A stretch of DNA of 64,000 nucleotides from the NCBI GenBank assembly GCA_958299035.1, contig CATQJL010000305.1, forward strand, positions 30,765,733-30,829,732, given 5' to 3'. The stretch comes from Cylicocyclus nassatus. Taxonomy: Eukaryota; Nematoda; Chromadorea; Rhabditida; Strongylidae. Each line of letters begins with the position of its first letter. Positions within the stretch are counted from its first letter, which is position 1. The translations under genes and the position numbers were made by a program. The notes below the pieces were generated by a model. It saw only the letters and a program-made list of their open reading frames with translations, made no database searches and was not told the origin of the DNA. Positions 1 to 11,279 of the stretch are shown piece after piece.

Positions 1-107
1 AGTCAGGATTTTTTAGCTGCTTTCGAATTTCCTGCTCAAGCAACTGAAATTCAAAAATCGAATCAAGCTGATTGACTTCTCAAATCTTCGAATGATTGCT
101 ATTACAG

Positions 108-2397
108 GGACAAACACCGTATGCAAAGATAATATTGGAATGACCGACGAACTCAGAACGAAATTTCTTGACGAACACAATTCTAGAAGGTCCATATTCA
201 GTTTATTAGGAATGTAGTCACAGAATTTTATCTTCATATTGCTTTCATTGCAATTGCAAATGCAATTTCCAGAAGCTTGCTAGCAAAAGGAGAAGTCACG
301 AGACCAAACGGAAACCACCTACCACAGGGAGGAGATATTCTGAAATTGGTGATGTTATACTAAACACTAATTTACACTTTCACATTAAAAGGGAGATCTA
401 GAGGTATGATTGTGAACTGGAGAAAGCCGCTATTGAAGAGGTACGAAAATGTCCTACTTCCAAGAAAGCGGATGAAAGCTTTGGTAAAAACTTTGACACT
501 TTCGCGTCCAGCACTACCACGCCAACTTATCAAGATGCAATAACGACGGTATATTTTTCAACCTTCAAGATTCTGCAAATGCTTTTAAAATGTGAAAAAA
601 GGCTATAAATGACTGGTGGGATGTTGTAAATTCTGATCGCGAAGGCCCAACGACTTCTTTGAAATTTCTCCAAAAACATGTTGGTACTGCTATAGAATCT
701 TTCACTCAGGTAGGTATTTGTATAAAGCTTCAAAATCTGTCGTGCGAAGACAAGGCAAGTACTAGCTTAAAAGTAAACCGTAATCCTAAATAAATCAAAA
801 TGTTTTTATTTCCTAGCAGACTTGGGGTGTTACTCGATAGAGCAAAGCAAATTCTGCAGAAAGGCCACCAAAGATCCACCGAAGTCGTAATCTAGGTAAA
901 ATTTGGAACCGAAACTTCAAAATTTTCAACTACCCTAAAAAAACTAATCTCCTTTTAGAAAATTCCTACGATCTCCAACTTGGTCATTATGTAGTAAACT
1001 CAAGATGTACCCAAAAATGTATTTGGTGGATTTTTTTCCGGTGCTCAAAATCTAGAAAATATAGCCCGAAAACGCCAAAATGTTACTTTACGAGATTTTA
1101 CTATGTAATTCCCGCTTATTGGGTCACAAACGGAGGTGGAATTCTGAGATCGTACTAACTAAGGCTTGTGGTATACACATATGTGGGAGGAGCTGGGGTG
1201 GAGTTTGCCATTTTTGGACTTTCATTTTTCTCAATTTCTATGCACGAAAAGATTCCAGAACATACTACTATGTATCATTTATATAACAACCACTTTGGGG
1301 CTTCGTATAATTTATTTTTCGCAAAAATCCAACTTTTAGGTGGTAAAATTATTTCGCTTTTGGCTCCAAATTTTACCTGGATTACGACTTAAGCTGATCA
1401 TTGGTGGGTCACTATGTAGAGCTTGCTTCGCCCTATTGAATGGCCTAAGTATGCTAGGAAAACAAAAACATTTTAATTTATCAAGGAATACGGATTACTT
1501 TTGAGGCAAACTAATAGTTGAACTAACATGAAAAGACCTAACTTGTTTGTCTTTTTGAAAAGCGACACAGCATGAACCGCTGGTTTCATATGCTTATCAC
1601 GCTGCGAAACATTACTCTGAAGCTATGAACTTTTTCTGAGCAGGATTTGCGTGTTGGCAGACTTACCAGTGTTACGGTATCATCGTATCAACGATTTTAG
1701 GGCATTACCTCAGAGCAAATCACACAATATAAAGTTACTTTGATATCCCACTATTTTTAGAGCAGCTTCTTATCTAAAGGCCGTCGTTCCATGATTTCAT
1801 TTTCGAACAGATCCGGACCGAAATGGCACACATATAGTTAAGGCGGGGAGCTACTTCTCGTTATTGATCGATACCGACTTTATCAATTTTTCGCAAATTT
1901 TGAGCACAGGGCTGGGAGTTGCAACGGGGGGGGGGGGTGGAGGTACAAATGACGAAAATTATTGACGGCCGGGCACGGCCGAGTTTGCCAGCTAGTTTGA
2001 AATAAACGTTTCAAGTCGCCGATCATATGCGTCGTTATTCGAAAGGTCAAATAAGTTGAATGCCTTCCTTCGTAACTGAAAAAAAAATCCCTCGTCTATG
2101 CCTTACACAAAAATCTTTGTTTTCAACTTCGTCCATTCAGATGGCTTGGGCGAGTACTGCGAGACTTGGGTGTGCAATCTCCACCTGTAAGTCCAACTAC
2201 ACCGTCATATGTCTGTATGATCCAAAGTACGCCGAGTGCTAAATTTGCTGTGTTTTATAAGTAATTTTTACAGAGGAAACATCGTAAATCAAAAGCTCTA
2301 CAACAATAACTCAACAACCTCCAGAGCGCTCCCTCCTTGTGGTGCTTGTCCTATTAAAATTGATGGATGCGATTACAGTCTTGGATTATGTAAATAG
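108..2397 (+). CDS. CAP/SCP domain secreted protein (ASP-like), 5' end missing
   Basis: Six exons join in phase: 108-189, 273-348, 402-548, 602-709, 2141-2226 and 2274-2397 (TAG), giving 206 residues; the signal peptide exon lies before the window. The product reads as one CAP domain: an early Cys, the helix with LDEHNSRR carrying the conserved His, the segment LRYDCELEKAAIEEVRKC, then AINDWWDVV. The CAP1 signature is FTQMAWAST (split by an intron after FTQ) and the CAP2 signature is VICLYDPKGNIVNQKLY. A Cys-rich tail (CGAC, then DYSLGLCK) ends the protein. This is the pattern of Ancylostoma-secreted-protein/venom-allergen-like proteins, which are extracellular and often expanded in strongylids; their molecular activity is mostly unknown. 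Three introns are 47-83 bp, but the fourth is 1431 bp and carries two repeat elements. Whether a second CAP domain precedes it cannot be seen. Confidence 0.9.
832..1435. mobile_element. Degenerate foldback element in the CAP-gene intron
   Basis: The left end (TCGATAGAGCAAAGCAAATTC) is the inverted counterpart of the right end near 1410-1435 (GTAGAGCTTGCTTCGCCC). The end motif GATAGAGCAAAGCAAGCTCT also bounds the larger foldback at about 22.14-23.08 kb, so the two belong to one family. No coding capacity was seen, so it is a non-autonomous element by inference. Confidence 0.5.
1803..1995 (+). mobile_element. Helitron-like 3' fragment
   Basis: The stretch resembles the 3' part of the element at 21161-21659: both share the 'ATCCGGACC.AA.TGGCACACAT' block and a 'gctgggagttg.ca' block. 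It ends in a short hairpin (GGCCG...CGGCC) followed by GCCAGCTAG and then T. A hairpin followed by CTAG with a T after it is the known 3' end of Helitron transposons. The 5' half is missing. A G12 tract lies inside at 1926-1937. Confidence 0.5.
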
Positions 2398-2492
2398 AAG
2401 CTTCTCCATAAGCACACCATTCTAAATCTTTTTTTAAGTGGTGGAAGCTCAAATATCCCTATCGATTACACAATTGTGTACGTTTTTTTGCA

Positions 2493-2498
2493 AATAAA
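2493..2498 (+). promoter_or_regulatory. Poly(A) signal of the CAP gene
   Basis: AATAAA lies 96 bp after the stop codon of the CAP-domain gene, in the expected place and strand for 3' end formation. Confidence 0.5.
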
Positions 2499-4205
2499 CG
2501 TCTTGCTAAGCTTCGATGACTACACTGTTAACCAGGGTAGTTAGCATGAATAATTTTGTACATCAGCAACATGTGACGGCTTGAATAGATTTTTTGTACT
2601 GTTTTCTATTTGTCTGAATACAAACAAGGGCATTGGAAAGAGCGCCAGCACTACTAGGACTGCAAAACTTTTCTGCAATTAACAACTTCAGCATTTCCGT
2701 CATCGTTTTATATTAAGTTCAGTGTGAAGAGAGGTTTGCGACTCTTTTTAGTGTTAAGAGGCCACAAGCTTCGGGTTTTAGATCGACAGGAGGTGCAATA
2801 TTTCGTTTAGTCGTGGTCAGTGGAGAAAATGCATCATTTAGAGTTTTATAAGTGTAAAAGCATAGCAAATTACCAACGGGCTGTTCTACGTGGTCGCTGC
2901 CTTGTACCAATCTTGCTTCTCAAAATGACCTTGAAACGACATGTTTGAAGTCGGAAAGCCTGAAGAGGTAGTTTTAGAGATATCCCAAAATGTGTATCAA
3001 ACACTTAGTTGCTTATACCAAACTCTGTTGTCTGAATGCTTTTGCGATGTTCACGCGTCATACTGTAGTTTTCATAAGAGTCCTGGACCATTTAAGAGCA
3101 GAACACCGATAACAGCTCTATAATCATTATCTGCTAAGCGTCTACAGTGAACGCAGAATTTAGGTAAAACCATTTATTACCTCAATCATATTAGTGATGA
3201 GTTTGATGTATTAGGCAGAAGTGATTCGTTGGACGAAATGCTCTGATTATGGCACTGGTTCATTTGAGCAATACTGGATGATTTTGAACAAGTTGGGCAT
3301 TGACTATTTCAAACCCAAAAACTCATAACTCGATGTACACAGGCGTTTGGCAGATAGTGAAGGCAGATTTTGAATCCATTCAATGCTCTTCACAGCGGTA
3401 TAGGGCTCGCTTGGAAAGGGCACCTCGACTGAAAATGTTTTTTTTAGATTTGCTCTATAAAGTGGATCTCCGATTCCTTTTCTATTAGTGTAAACATTGA
3501 GAATTTTCGATAAAAAATTGCGCCAATGCTATCTCCCCTCCTACCCCCCCCCCCCAAAGTGTCCGAAAGGGCTGAAAACTTTTTCCGAGGTGATAGCATT
3601 GTTGGTTCTACAGTTAAACTTCTTGCTTCATGATCTTTCGTGCAAAAGTAACGACAGATATACTACGACAGCGGTTAAACCTGAGTATACCAACTGAAGA
3701 GCTCTACAAACGTATAAAAAATTATATAATAAACCAGCGGGTATGAAGATCTCACTACAAACGTTTTCAGACAATTTCACAATTTTTTGAATTGGCATGT
3801 GCATTGCGATGACGATATTGTGCTAGAATCTCTACCGTGAATCTTACAACGGGAAAAGGTGCACGATCCTTTTGTGCTGTAAATCTAAGAAGAAAAGGAT
3901 CCCAAGCCATCCCGGCCAATCCAGACGAAGCATATGAAACGCTAATTTCAAATTGTTATTTTCTAGCTGCAGAACCGTTTAGTAGAAGGAGTTATGGGGG
4001 ATCTTTTCGTTGAGAGTTGAGGCGCCCCTCAACATGGCGTCCTTACCTACGAGCAATATAGGAGAGCAGGGGTGGCTGAATGGCGTAGTGGTAAGTGACT
4101 GATTGAAAATTCTGATACTTGCTATCACTTTGGTTTTTTTATAATTTCTGCCTTTAATTAGCATTAATGCACTGATATTTTCAGAAATTTTAGGTTTTAA
4201 ATGCG
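2499..4205. other. Intergenic, no gene recognised
   Basis: No exon could be supported here. It holds a C12 tract at 3544-3555 and fragments of dispersed repeats. Near 4072-4090 the string GAATGGCGTAGTGGT occurs, which is seen again near 24622; it looks like a tRNA A-box and may be a tRNA-derived SINE remnant. Confidence 0.5.
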
Positions 4206-4748
4206 TTAACAGTTTCGGACCGGTGCTGCACATGGTGTAACACCCTGCTTTGTAGGATCTTTTTGACGTCTACAAGAGGTTTTCTTTTAGTCGAAGGTTA
4301 TCAAGTCAAAGGCATAAGCTTCTACTTTTCAAATGACTCTGTAGAGTTGCGCCGCCGATATTTGTTTAGAAGATATGAGTACAAATCGAACAGTTGCAAC
4401 GAAGTGCGGCAACGCGAACGACGCGTGCGGCGTCGCAACTTTCCTTTGCTTCGATATCAAAGAGAAAAACCGTAGTTTCATACTGATCTGTACCGTCTAC
4501 AACATAGATACTTTTGGATACTATTAGAATCTGAGTTCTTGTCCCTATCTTTCAGGAAAGCACAGAAGTCCTTCACAAGCGACAAGATTCAAACACTTCG
4601 AATCCATTCAGAACTTTGGGTATGAAACTTATCTGACAAGCTGATTACAGATGTAGCACACAGTCTACGAAATAATGTTCCTTTGTTGGTTAACAGCTGA
4701 AAGTGCACTCTTTTTCGCCGCGCGATTTCGCGGTCTGAAACGTGTTAA
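4206..4748 (+). mobile_element. TTAA-bounded MITE, copy 1
   Basis: This 543-bp unit starts TTAACAGTTTCGGACCGG and ends GGTCTGAAACGTGTTAA, that is, short terminal inverted repeats inside TTAA. TTAA is the target duplication of piggyBac-type transposons, so a piggyBac-like MITE is the likely class. No transposase ORF is present. It is the inverted partner of the unit at 5133-5678. Confidence 0.65.
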
Positions 4749-5132
4749 TATTTTTCGGAATGTTAGGTTTTAATGTCTGAAGCCATTTATCAATACATTT
4801 TGCAAAATTGCAATAAAGTCGCATGTACGGAACCAATTCGTGACCCTCTGTTAACAAGCAGCGTTACTTATCACTATACCAGCCCCGCCACGACGTACTG
4901 TTCTATATGGGGGGCAGGCGTTATGGAGCAAAGCTATGCCGCATTCCCCTGCGGTATATCCTGAGGGGCATTTGCGTTGCGTCCCCTTTAACTGCAGCCG
5001 CAGGAGTAGCGCTGCTCCTGATAGCGGATCAAGCCGTTCCCTATTACTACAGCCTGATATGTTCAAATAAATAGATGAATCTTAGGGATAAATCAAAGGC
5101 TGACTATGGGATGATTCAATGCTGGATTTGGG
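4749..5132. repeat. Spacer between the TTAA elements
   Basis: About 380 bp with no ORF of note. The block at 4918-4957 (GCGTTATGGAGCAAAGCTATGCCGC...) recurs in inverted orientation just outside the pair at 5689-5727, so this too is repeat-derived. Confidence 0.45.
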
Positions 5133-5678
5133 TTAACACGTTTCGGACCGCGAAATCGCGCGCGGCGAAAAAGAGTGTACTTTCAGCCGTTAGCCTACAA
5201 AGGGACCTTATTTCGCAGCCTGTGGGCCAAATTTGTAATCAGCATGTCAGAGCTCCATATCCAAAGTTCTGAGTGAATTCGAAGTGTTTGAATTTTGTCG
5301 CTTGAGAGGGACTTTTGTGCTTTCTTGAAAGATAGGAACAAGAAGTCAGATTCTAATAGTATTCAAAAGTATCTATGTTGTACACGGTACACATCATTAC
5401 TGAAACTAGGGTTTTTCTCTTCGAAATCAAAGCAAAGAAAAGTTGCGATGTCGCACGCGTCGTTTGCGTCGCCGCACTTCGTTGCAACTGTTGTTCGATT
5501 TGTGCTCACATCTCCTAAACAAATATCGGCGGCACAACTCTACAGAGTCACTTGGAAAGTAGAAGCTTTAGCCCTTGACTTGATAACCTTGGGCTAAGAG
5601 AAAACCTCCTGTAAACATCAAGAAGATCCTTCAAAGCAGGGTGCTGCACCATGTGCAGCACCGGTCCGAAACGTGTTA
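5133..5678 (-). mobile_element. TTAA-bounded MITE, copy 2 (inverted)
   Basis: A 546-bp unit bounded by TTAACACGTTTCGGACC and GGTCCGAAACGTGTTAA. Its reverse complement aligns along its full length with 4206-4748 (shared internal blocks include the ATATCGGCGGC region and the TCTAATAGTAT region), with many substitutions. Together the two make a 1.47-kb imperfect palindrome around a spacer of about 380 bp. Confidence 0.65.
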
Positions 5679-5750
5679 AAAGAGTTCAACCGCAGGCGAA
5701 TGCGGCGTAGCTTTGCTCCATAACGCCACGCCGCCTTCTATGTTGCTCTT

Positions 5751-6208
5751 ACAAGGGAAGGATACCAACATTAGTTGGCAATTGAAAATGAGATGTATAC
5801 CGGTAGATGCATCTTTGAACGCTGATTCCAAATCTGCTTTCTTTTTTTGCGAATAAGTTTCCGAAAGAAGTTGTGAGCGTTTAAATGTCCAAATTTGTCA
5901 AGGTTTAGGTGGCCTAAAGTTGACGAAACGATGCACAAAAACATCGGAAAGCGGGAAATCAGTTTTTTATCGAGCATATTGCTTGCAATGAAGGAACAAA
6001 GCCGATGGAAATTGCTTAAGTATTGTCTTAGAGCTTTTCGCTAATTTTATGCCATTCAATGCTTGACAAATTTGGACATTCAAGCGCTCATAACTTTTTT
6101 CGGAGAGTTGTTTCGCAGAAAAGGAAAGCAGAATCAGCGTTCAAAGGCGCGTCTATTGATATACATCTCATCTTCAATCGCCGACTAATGTTGGTATCCT
6201 TTCCTTGT
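5751..6208. mobile_element. Foldback/MITE, ACAAGGGAAGGATACC ends
   Basis: The left end ACAAGGGAAGGATACCAACA is matched in inverted orientation by TGTTGGTATCCTTTCCTTGT at the right end. The arms extend about 150-180 bp inward and share the AAATTTGTCAAG and GAGCGTTTAAATG/CATTCAAGCGCTC blocks. No coding region is present. Confidence 0.6.
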
Positions 6209-9200
6209 TAGCCAAAGGCGAGATGTTGAAGGGCGCAAACCCCGGAGAGAAGCATCCCCTCCCCCATCATGATTGCTTTTATAGAAGCGTCCCTCAGTTG
6301 CCGACGTTAGATTTGGAATCAGCGTTTCATGCGCATCACGCTGTATGGCTCAAATGGATTGGCCAGGCTGACTTGGGATCCGTTCCTTGCATGTCAAGGC
6401 CAGCCCTTGATGTGATGCCCAATGTCCCACGAAGAGCGCTTAGGAAAGACAGTCTTCAGCGGTCGCACATTCTGTACGTTTTTTGGGACACCTTGTGGTT
6501 GCCAGTTCTGTAAATGCCTGGTTTTCAGAAAAAAAATGCCATCACAAAGCAATGGTCGGAAGTCGAAGCGGCCTATCCAAGCAAGCTGCATAACATCGGA
6601 ACATAGAATGCTGACCCTAAGTGCTCTTCCTTATCTGCTGAACGCTTTTGCTTTTGTGGACGAAAATACAAGCTTTTTTATTGCAAACAAATTGTGTATG
6701 CATAGTGCAAATTTGGCCATAGAGAGCCACGTTCTGGCTTAATGATGTGTCAAAACATGCAGCTAATAAATTTTCATAGCTTAGACTCAAATATGAGCTA
6801 AAAAGGTGACGATGTGCCTAATTTCGCAGTTTATATGGGCTGCTCCTTCGTCTAGAAAGGCAGCACATATGAAAGACAGATTTGGAGTCAGCGTTATATG
6901 CTGCATCCAATTGTCTGCAGCTTGTTCAAATAAGCCACTTCGACTTCTTACCATTCCTTTGTCAGTAAGTGCCGGTTCGAAGATTAATAAGCCACATTTG
7001 CAATTTCAAATCTTAAGCAAAACAAAACAAAAATTAGTGAATTATTAACTTATGGAAAGAACTTCATTTTGTGTTTTCTCATGCGAAATTATTCCGAATC
7101 GCAGCTAAACATTTTGAGCTACAATTTGGATCTGTGATCACGAAAGATGCAGAAGGCAGTGAATTGATGTTTTTCACTGGGATTGCTTTGCATTCAAAAA
7201 AAAACTAAGCATATATACACAAATATATGACGCAATGCGGATGCTGCAATATTGAAAAATTCCACAGGTGTATGTCGTCTGAAATGGATGGAACCACTTC
7301 GATCTCGCGATTCCTCTCATGGGTGGCAGAGCACAGCAAAACCAAGTGGAGGTATGGCAAGTGAATGGACAAAACCAAACTACGATTTTTCAAAGAAATT
7401 TTATGGAAAGTGAAGTGGTTGAATTATATTTGAACAAGCCAAGAAAAAGATAAATTTTGTTCCAATTCATGTCTCAACCACTTTGATTTTTCATGATTGA
7501 GACAAGGGAAGCTACCTAACTTAGCTCCGCCTTGTGGAAGGGGCTATATTCTGAATCAGCTTCATACGCTGATTCCAAATATGCTATTCTCATCTGACGC
7601 GCACCATGCCGAAGCGGGTTATGGACTTTTTCCTGCGCAAATTTAGCATACTACTAAAAATGGGAAGACTGCCCAATTAAATTCTGCAACAAAAAAGTGC
7701 TGAGACATCGAAATCACACAAATTCAATCTTTTCTCACTGAAAAGAAGCTTAACGCAAGTGTATTAACACTTCAGTGATGATGGATGCCCTGGTGCCAGT
7801 GAGTCGATAAGGAGGGGAGGGGGGGGGGACATTGGGTGTCGAACTGCGATGCACAGTCGAGTGTATACTCTGATAGGACCTCCCAAGCTGTGAAGGAGTT
7901 TGTTTCCGGTTTTGGCCGGATGCCCAGTTATGAGCCGGCCAAGCCAGATCCTCCGCCGTCTGGTTTTCTGGTCAGTTAGGTTGTCTCCCCGCTCCAAATC
8001 CGGATCGGAACTGAAATCGGAATATCAAGGAGATGCTGTACATAGAAAGATTTGCCTTGATGGGCTGAGCATAGCGCTGTCTTCGGAATCAACACATACT
8101 TATTCCGAAGGAAGTTATGGCGAGTAGAATTTAAACACGCCTGATTTTTCCAGAATTCACTAACGCTTCTATCTCCTTTGGAAAGAAGTCTGGGCCTATT
8201 TTTTAGCGCACAATAATTTACAAAAACAGTGTTCGCGAATAGTACTTCTATGTTGGATAGACGCTGCTTCACATTCTCGCGAACGGACCTCCGCAGAAGA
8301 ATTTGAGAAAACTGGAAACGGAATATCGAAAACATCATACCCCCACTTCCAATATATCTGAAGAGGCTCCGCGCCGAGCTGAGTCAAATGGTGGCTTCGG
8401 ATTCAGAATTCGTCCACTCTGAAGCGAGATATGGCTACGCGACGGTGACGTGCATACATCAGGCGACCGTCACATCACTTATGCGATCGTCACATAACTC
8501 ACGCGACCGTCGCGTAAGTTCGCCTACATTCGCGTCCATTTTTCAAAAAATGTGAGCGGTATCGTAAGTGGTGGATCGACCCTGCTAGCATGTGCTTTAT
8601 TGCAGCGTCTTCTACCTTGGACTTATCTTTGCCTCTCAAAAAAGGTGTTGCTTATAGAACATCTATATGAAGAGTTTTAAGCAACACATCCTGCAAGCAA
8701 GACGATTTTTCTATGTAAGTAACGCATTATTACCTATATAAGCCCATTAGTACCTTTTTTCGTGACTATCAAGAGATTGTTTTGGAGAGCGCGTTGTAAA
8801 GATCTCAATAAAATAAGTCATAATCGTTTTTCGGCTACCTGCTATCTTAACCCCGCAATCTTGTTGGAATGATTTGAACAGTTTGATATGTAACAGAAAT
8901 AGCTAGAAAAACGCTCCCTAATGATACCAGTACTGCAGCATCAAGGATGAAAATATCCTAGAACAGCTGCTTCAAACATAAGGCAACGAAAACCGGACAG
9001 AACTTAGGCTCCAGCTTAGTATGTATTGTTGGGAGAAAATCTACACCACAAAATATTTCAGGGAAAAACTGAACTTCTAAAATTTCCAAGGGGACACTCC
9101 TAATGGAGCTGCCATTAGGGCGCGACCAGGTAGGGCGGAGCCCACCCACACGGCTCAATAGGAGCGTCAGCCCCGGCGGTTTTAGAAGTTTAGTTTTCCC

Positions 9201-9572
9201 CCGGAATTATTTTGCGATTGTCTGAGCTTGGTATCCAATGTGCTCACTTTTTGCAGTGAATGTTGCTCTTCTTACATTAATACTGAGAATTTTTCTGCAT
9301 GCACTTCGATGGAACAAGGTTTTGTTAGAAATTCGTAAGAATTTTACGATGGAGTTTTAAAGCATTCAAGTTTTCTTTTTTTTCTTAAGGACACCCCTGA
9401 GCGCAAAATGATGTGTGCTTCAACCTTCGACCTGTACTTGGATTTCAAAAAGCATTGATGTTCCTGCTGCACAACGTAGGTATCTCGTCGTGTTCGTATA
9501 AAGGAGCTCAATCCAGCGGATGATGTACTCTTCTGGGATATTAGTTTTGCACACGATCGAACTCCTACAATA
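6209..9572. other. Intergenic, repeat fragments, no gene recognised
   Basis: Open frames here are short and show no protein-like features. Several copies of a 'GATTTGGAATCAGCGTT' type motif occur (near 6311, 6880 and 7553-7575), indicating decayed repeats. Also present are a G10 tract at 7819-7828, a 20-bp tandem repeat at 8461-8520 and a short inverted repeat around 9070-9190. Confidence 0.5.
8461..8520. repeat. 20-bp tandem repeat, three units
   Basis: Three consecutive 20-mers, AGGCGACCGTCACATCACTT, ATGCGATCGTCACATAACTC and ACGCGACCGTCGCGTAAGTT, line up without gaps. A fourth, more diverged unit may precede them. Confidence 0.7.
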
Positions 9573-10253
9573 CAGGGTGTCCCAAAAAAATGTATCGAAC
9601 GTTTGATCGTTAATATCTCTCTTCTAAAGAAGTCTTTTCTCTTGCTTCAGGTACCAATATGTAGAGCTGGCTTCAACTTAGATTTGCATTACAGAACGAA
9701 TCACTCATCTTTCTTCATTAGTGTGGGATTACGGTAGAAACTTCAAAGAGGGTTTTAAGAAATGAAAGGCCATATTTTGCCTGTGAAAGGAAACAAAACA
9801 GCTTGGAAGCTTTTACACTAGGCTAATTAGAGTTGCTGATTATAACTGTAAAGTTCCCAACTTATTATGATGCTTCATCAAAGAGTTATGCCAGGTAAGA
9901 GGTAGCGGCCATTTTTTCAATGTTCCTAAAAAGTGCGGTTACACCGTTTAGAAAGCTTCGTAATCCTGCGAATAGTTGAGTATTGAACTCAGCGTCCATA
10001 AAAAACCCTATAACATGAGTTTTCAGGATTGTTTAAAAAATTTTGGAATGGCAGCTTTTTCCACATTGGCACCATATGTTTCAAGTTTCTACCGTAATTC
10101 TACAGTAATGAAGAGAGATGGGTGATTCGTTCTATAATGAAAATCTAAGTTGAAGCCAGCTCTACAAAACGGTACCTGAAGCAAGGCAAAAGACTATTTG
10201 GGAAGAGAGATATTAACGATCAAACGTTCGATACATTTTTTGGGACACACTTT
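9573..10253. mobile_element. Foldback/MITE with CAGGGTGTCCC ends
   Basis: The left end CAGGGTGTCCCAAAAAAATG is inverted at the right end as CATTTTTTGGGACACAC. The arms are about 180 bp (including TATCGAACGTTTGATCG/CGATCAAACGTTCGATA) and flank about 330 bp. The ends and the flanking TA fit Tc1/mariner-like MITEs. A fragment of the same arm recurs at 14381-14470. Confidence 0.6.
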
Positions 10254-10292
10254 ATAGGCGAACTCTATTCTGTAGCCTTTGAACAGTTGTGA

Positions 10293-10490
10293 TCATGAAT
10301 GATTTAACGATTCGGATGTGTGAAATACTGTAAAATTTAACGATTTTGTGCTTTTGATGTGTTCGTAAATGCAAATGCCGAAGAAATAAACAGGGTATAA
10401 GACAAGAGCTGCGGTAGCAAGGAAAAGCATCATTTTCCCTTTGTAGCGGAGTTTACTGTTCTTGTGTTTTTTTTTGAAAGCTTTTGCCAT
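10293..10490 (-). CDS. Possible small single-pass membrane protein
   Basis: A 65-codon frame starts MAKAFKKKHKNSK, then a strongly hydrophobic segment of about 20 residues (MMLFLATAALVLYPVYFFG at residues 20-38) and a short polar tail. A basic N-terminus followed by one membrane helix is typical of small organelle proteins. There is no clear splice signal or homology that I recognise, and the neighbourhood is repeat-derived, so chance is quite possible. Confidence 0.25.
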   Translation of the reverse strand: MAKAFKKKHKNSKLRYKGKMMLFLATAALVLYPVYFFGICIYEHIKSTKSLNFTVFHTSESLNHS

Positions 10491-11220
10491 TTCGTCTTTT
10501 CAAGCTTCAGACAGAGTTCTCTATATACTCAACACTACGAGATAATCGATTTTTTCAAACAAGCATCAAGCGATGAATCAGCTTTCCTAACCAGGATCAA
10601 GCGTGGGGTGTGACAGGCCACATCTGGGGGGAGGGGGAGGGGAGGGAGGGGGGTCATATTGAGAGGTCCAAACGGGAAGTGGTCGTAATCGAGTAATACT
10701 GGTAATAGCATAACATTTATTCGCAAGCAGTTCGTCAGATATCCCCGTTATGCGAACCACAAGCACGTGAGAGTTGTCATCGTTACCGTAGTGGCATAAC
10801 AAAGCGGTTCTAACAAGCGTGATGAGTAACATCCATATTTGGCATGTCAAACAACACCTGTGGATCAAGTTTGAGCGAACTGTCAAGTATCAGATAGTAT
10901 CAGATATAGGTACCTAAGTGAAACGGTCATTCTCGAACATAATCAAACTTGTTTCGAAGATGAACTAGCTACTACTCTGCACTCAGTACAAAGCATTACT
11001 CCTTCTTTGCCAACAGAAATTTCGCTTCAAAAGCCGCAAAACAGTATAACTGAAGCCCAAAATTTCGTACCTCTAATTCTTTGCTTCTAATGAGTATGCT
11101 TTCACGAACAATACTCAAAGCAGAAAAGACAAATCCGGCTCAAATCACTCCTATGGAAACTACGAGATTTGGGCTATCGATTCATATAGATATTGTTATT
11201 TAAAAATGTTTTTATGACCT

Positions 11221-11279
11221 AGTTAATGGGGTGTTGCGCAGTCCCAAAAAAAAGGTGTGGCAGCAACACCCCATTAACT
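11221..11279. repeat. Short perfect inverted repeat
   Basis: AGTTAATGGGGTGTTGC (11221-11237) is repeated exactly in inverted orientation at 11263-11279, with a 25-bp loop. It could be a very short MITE or a hairpin element. Confidence 0.7.
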
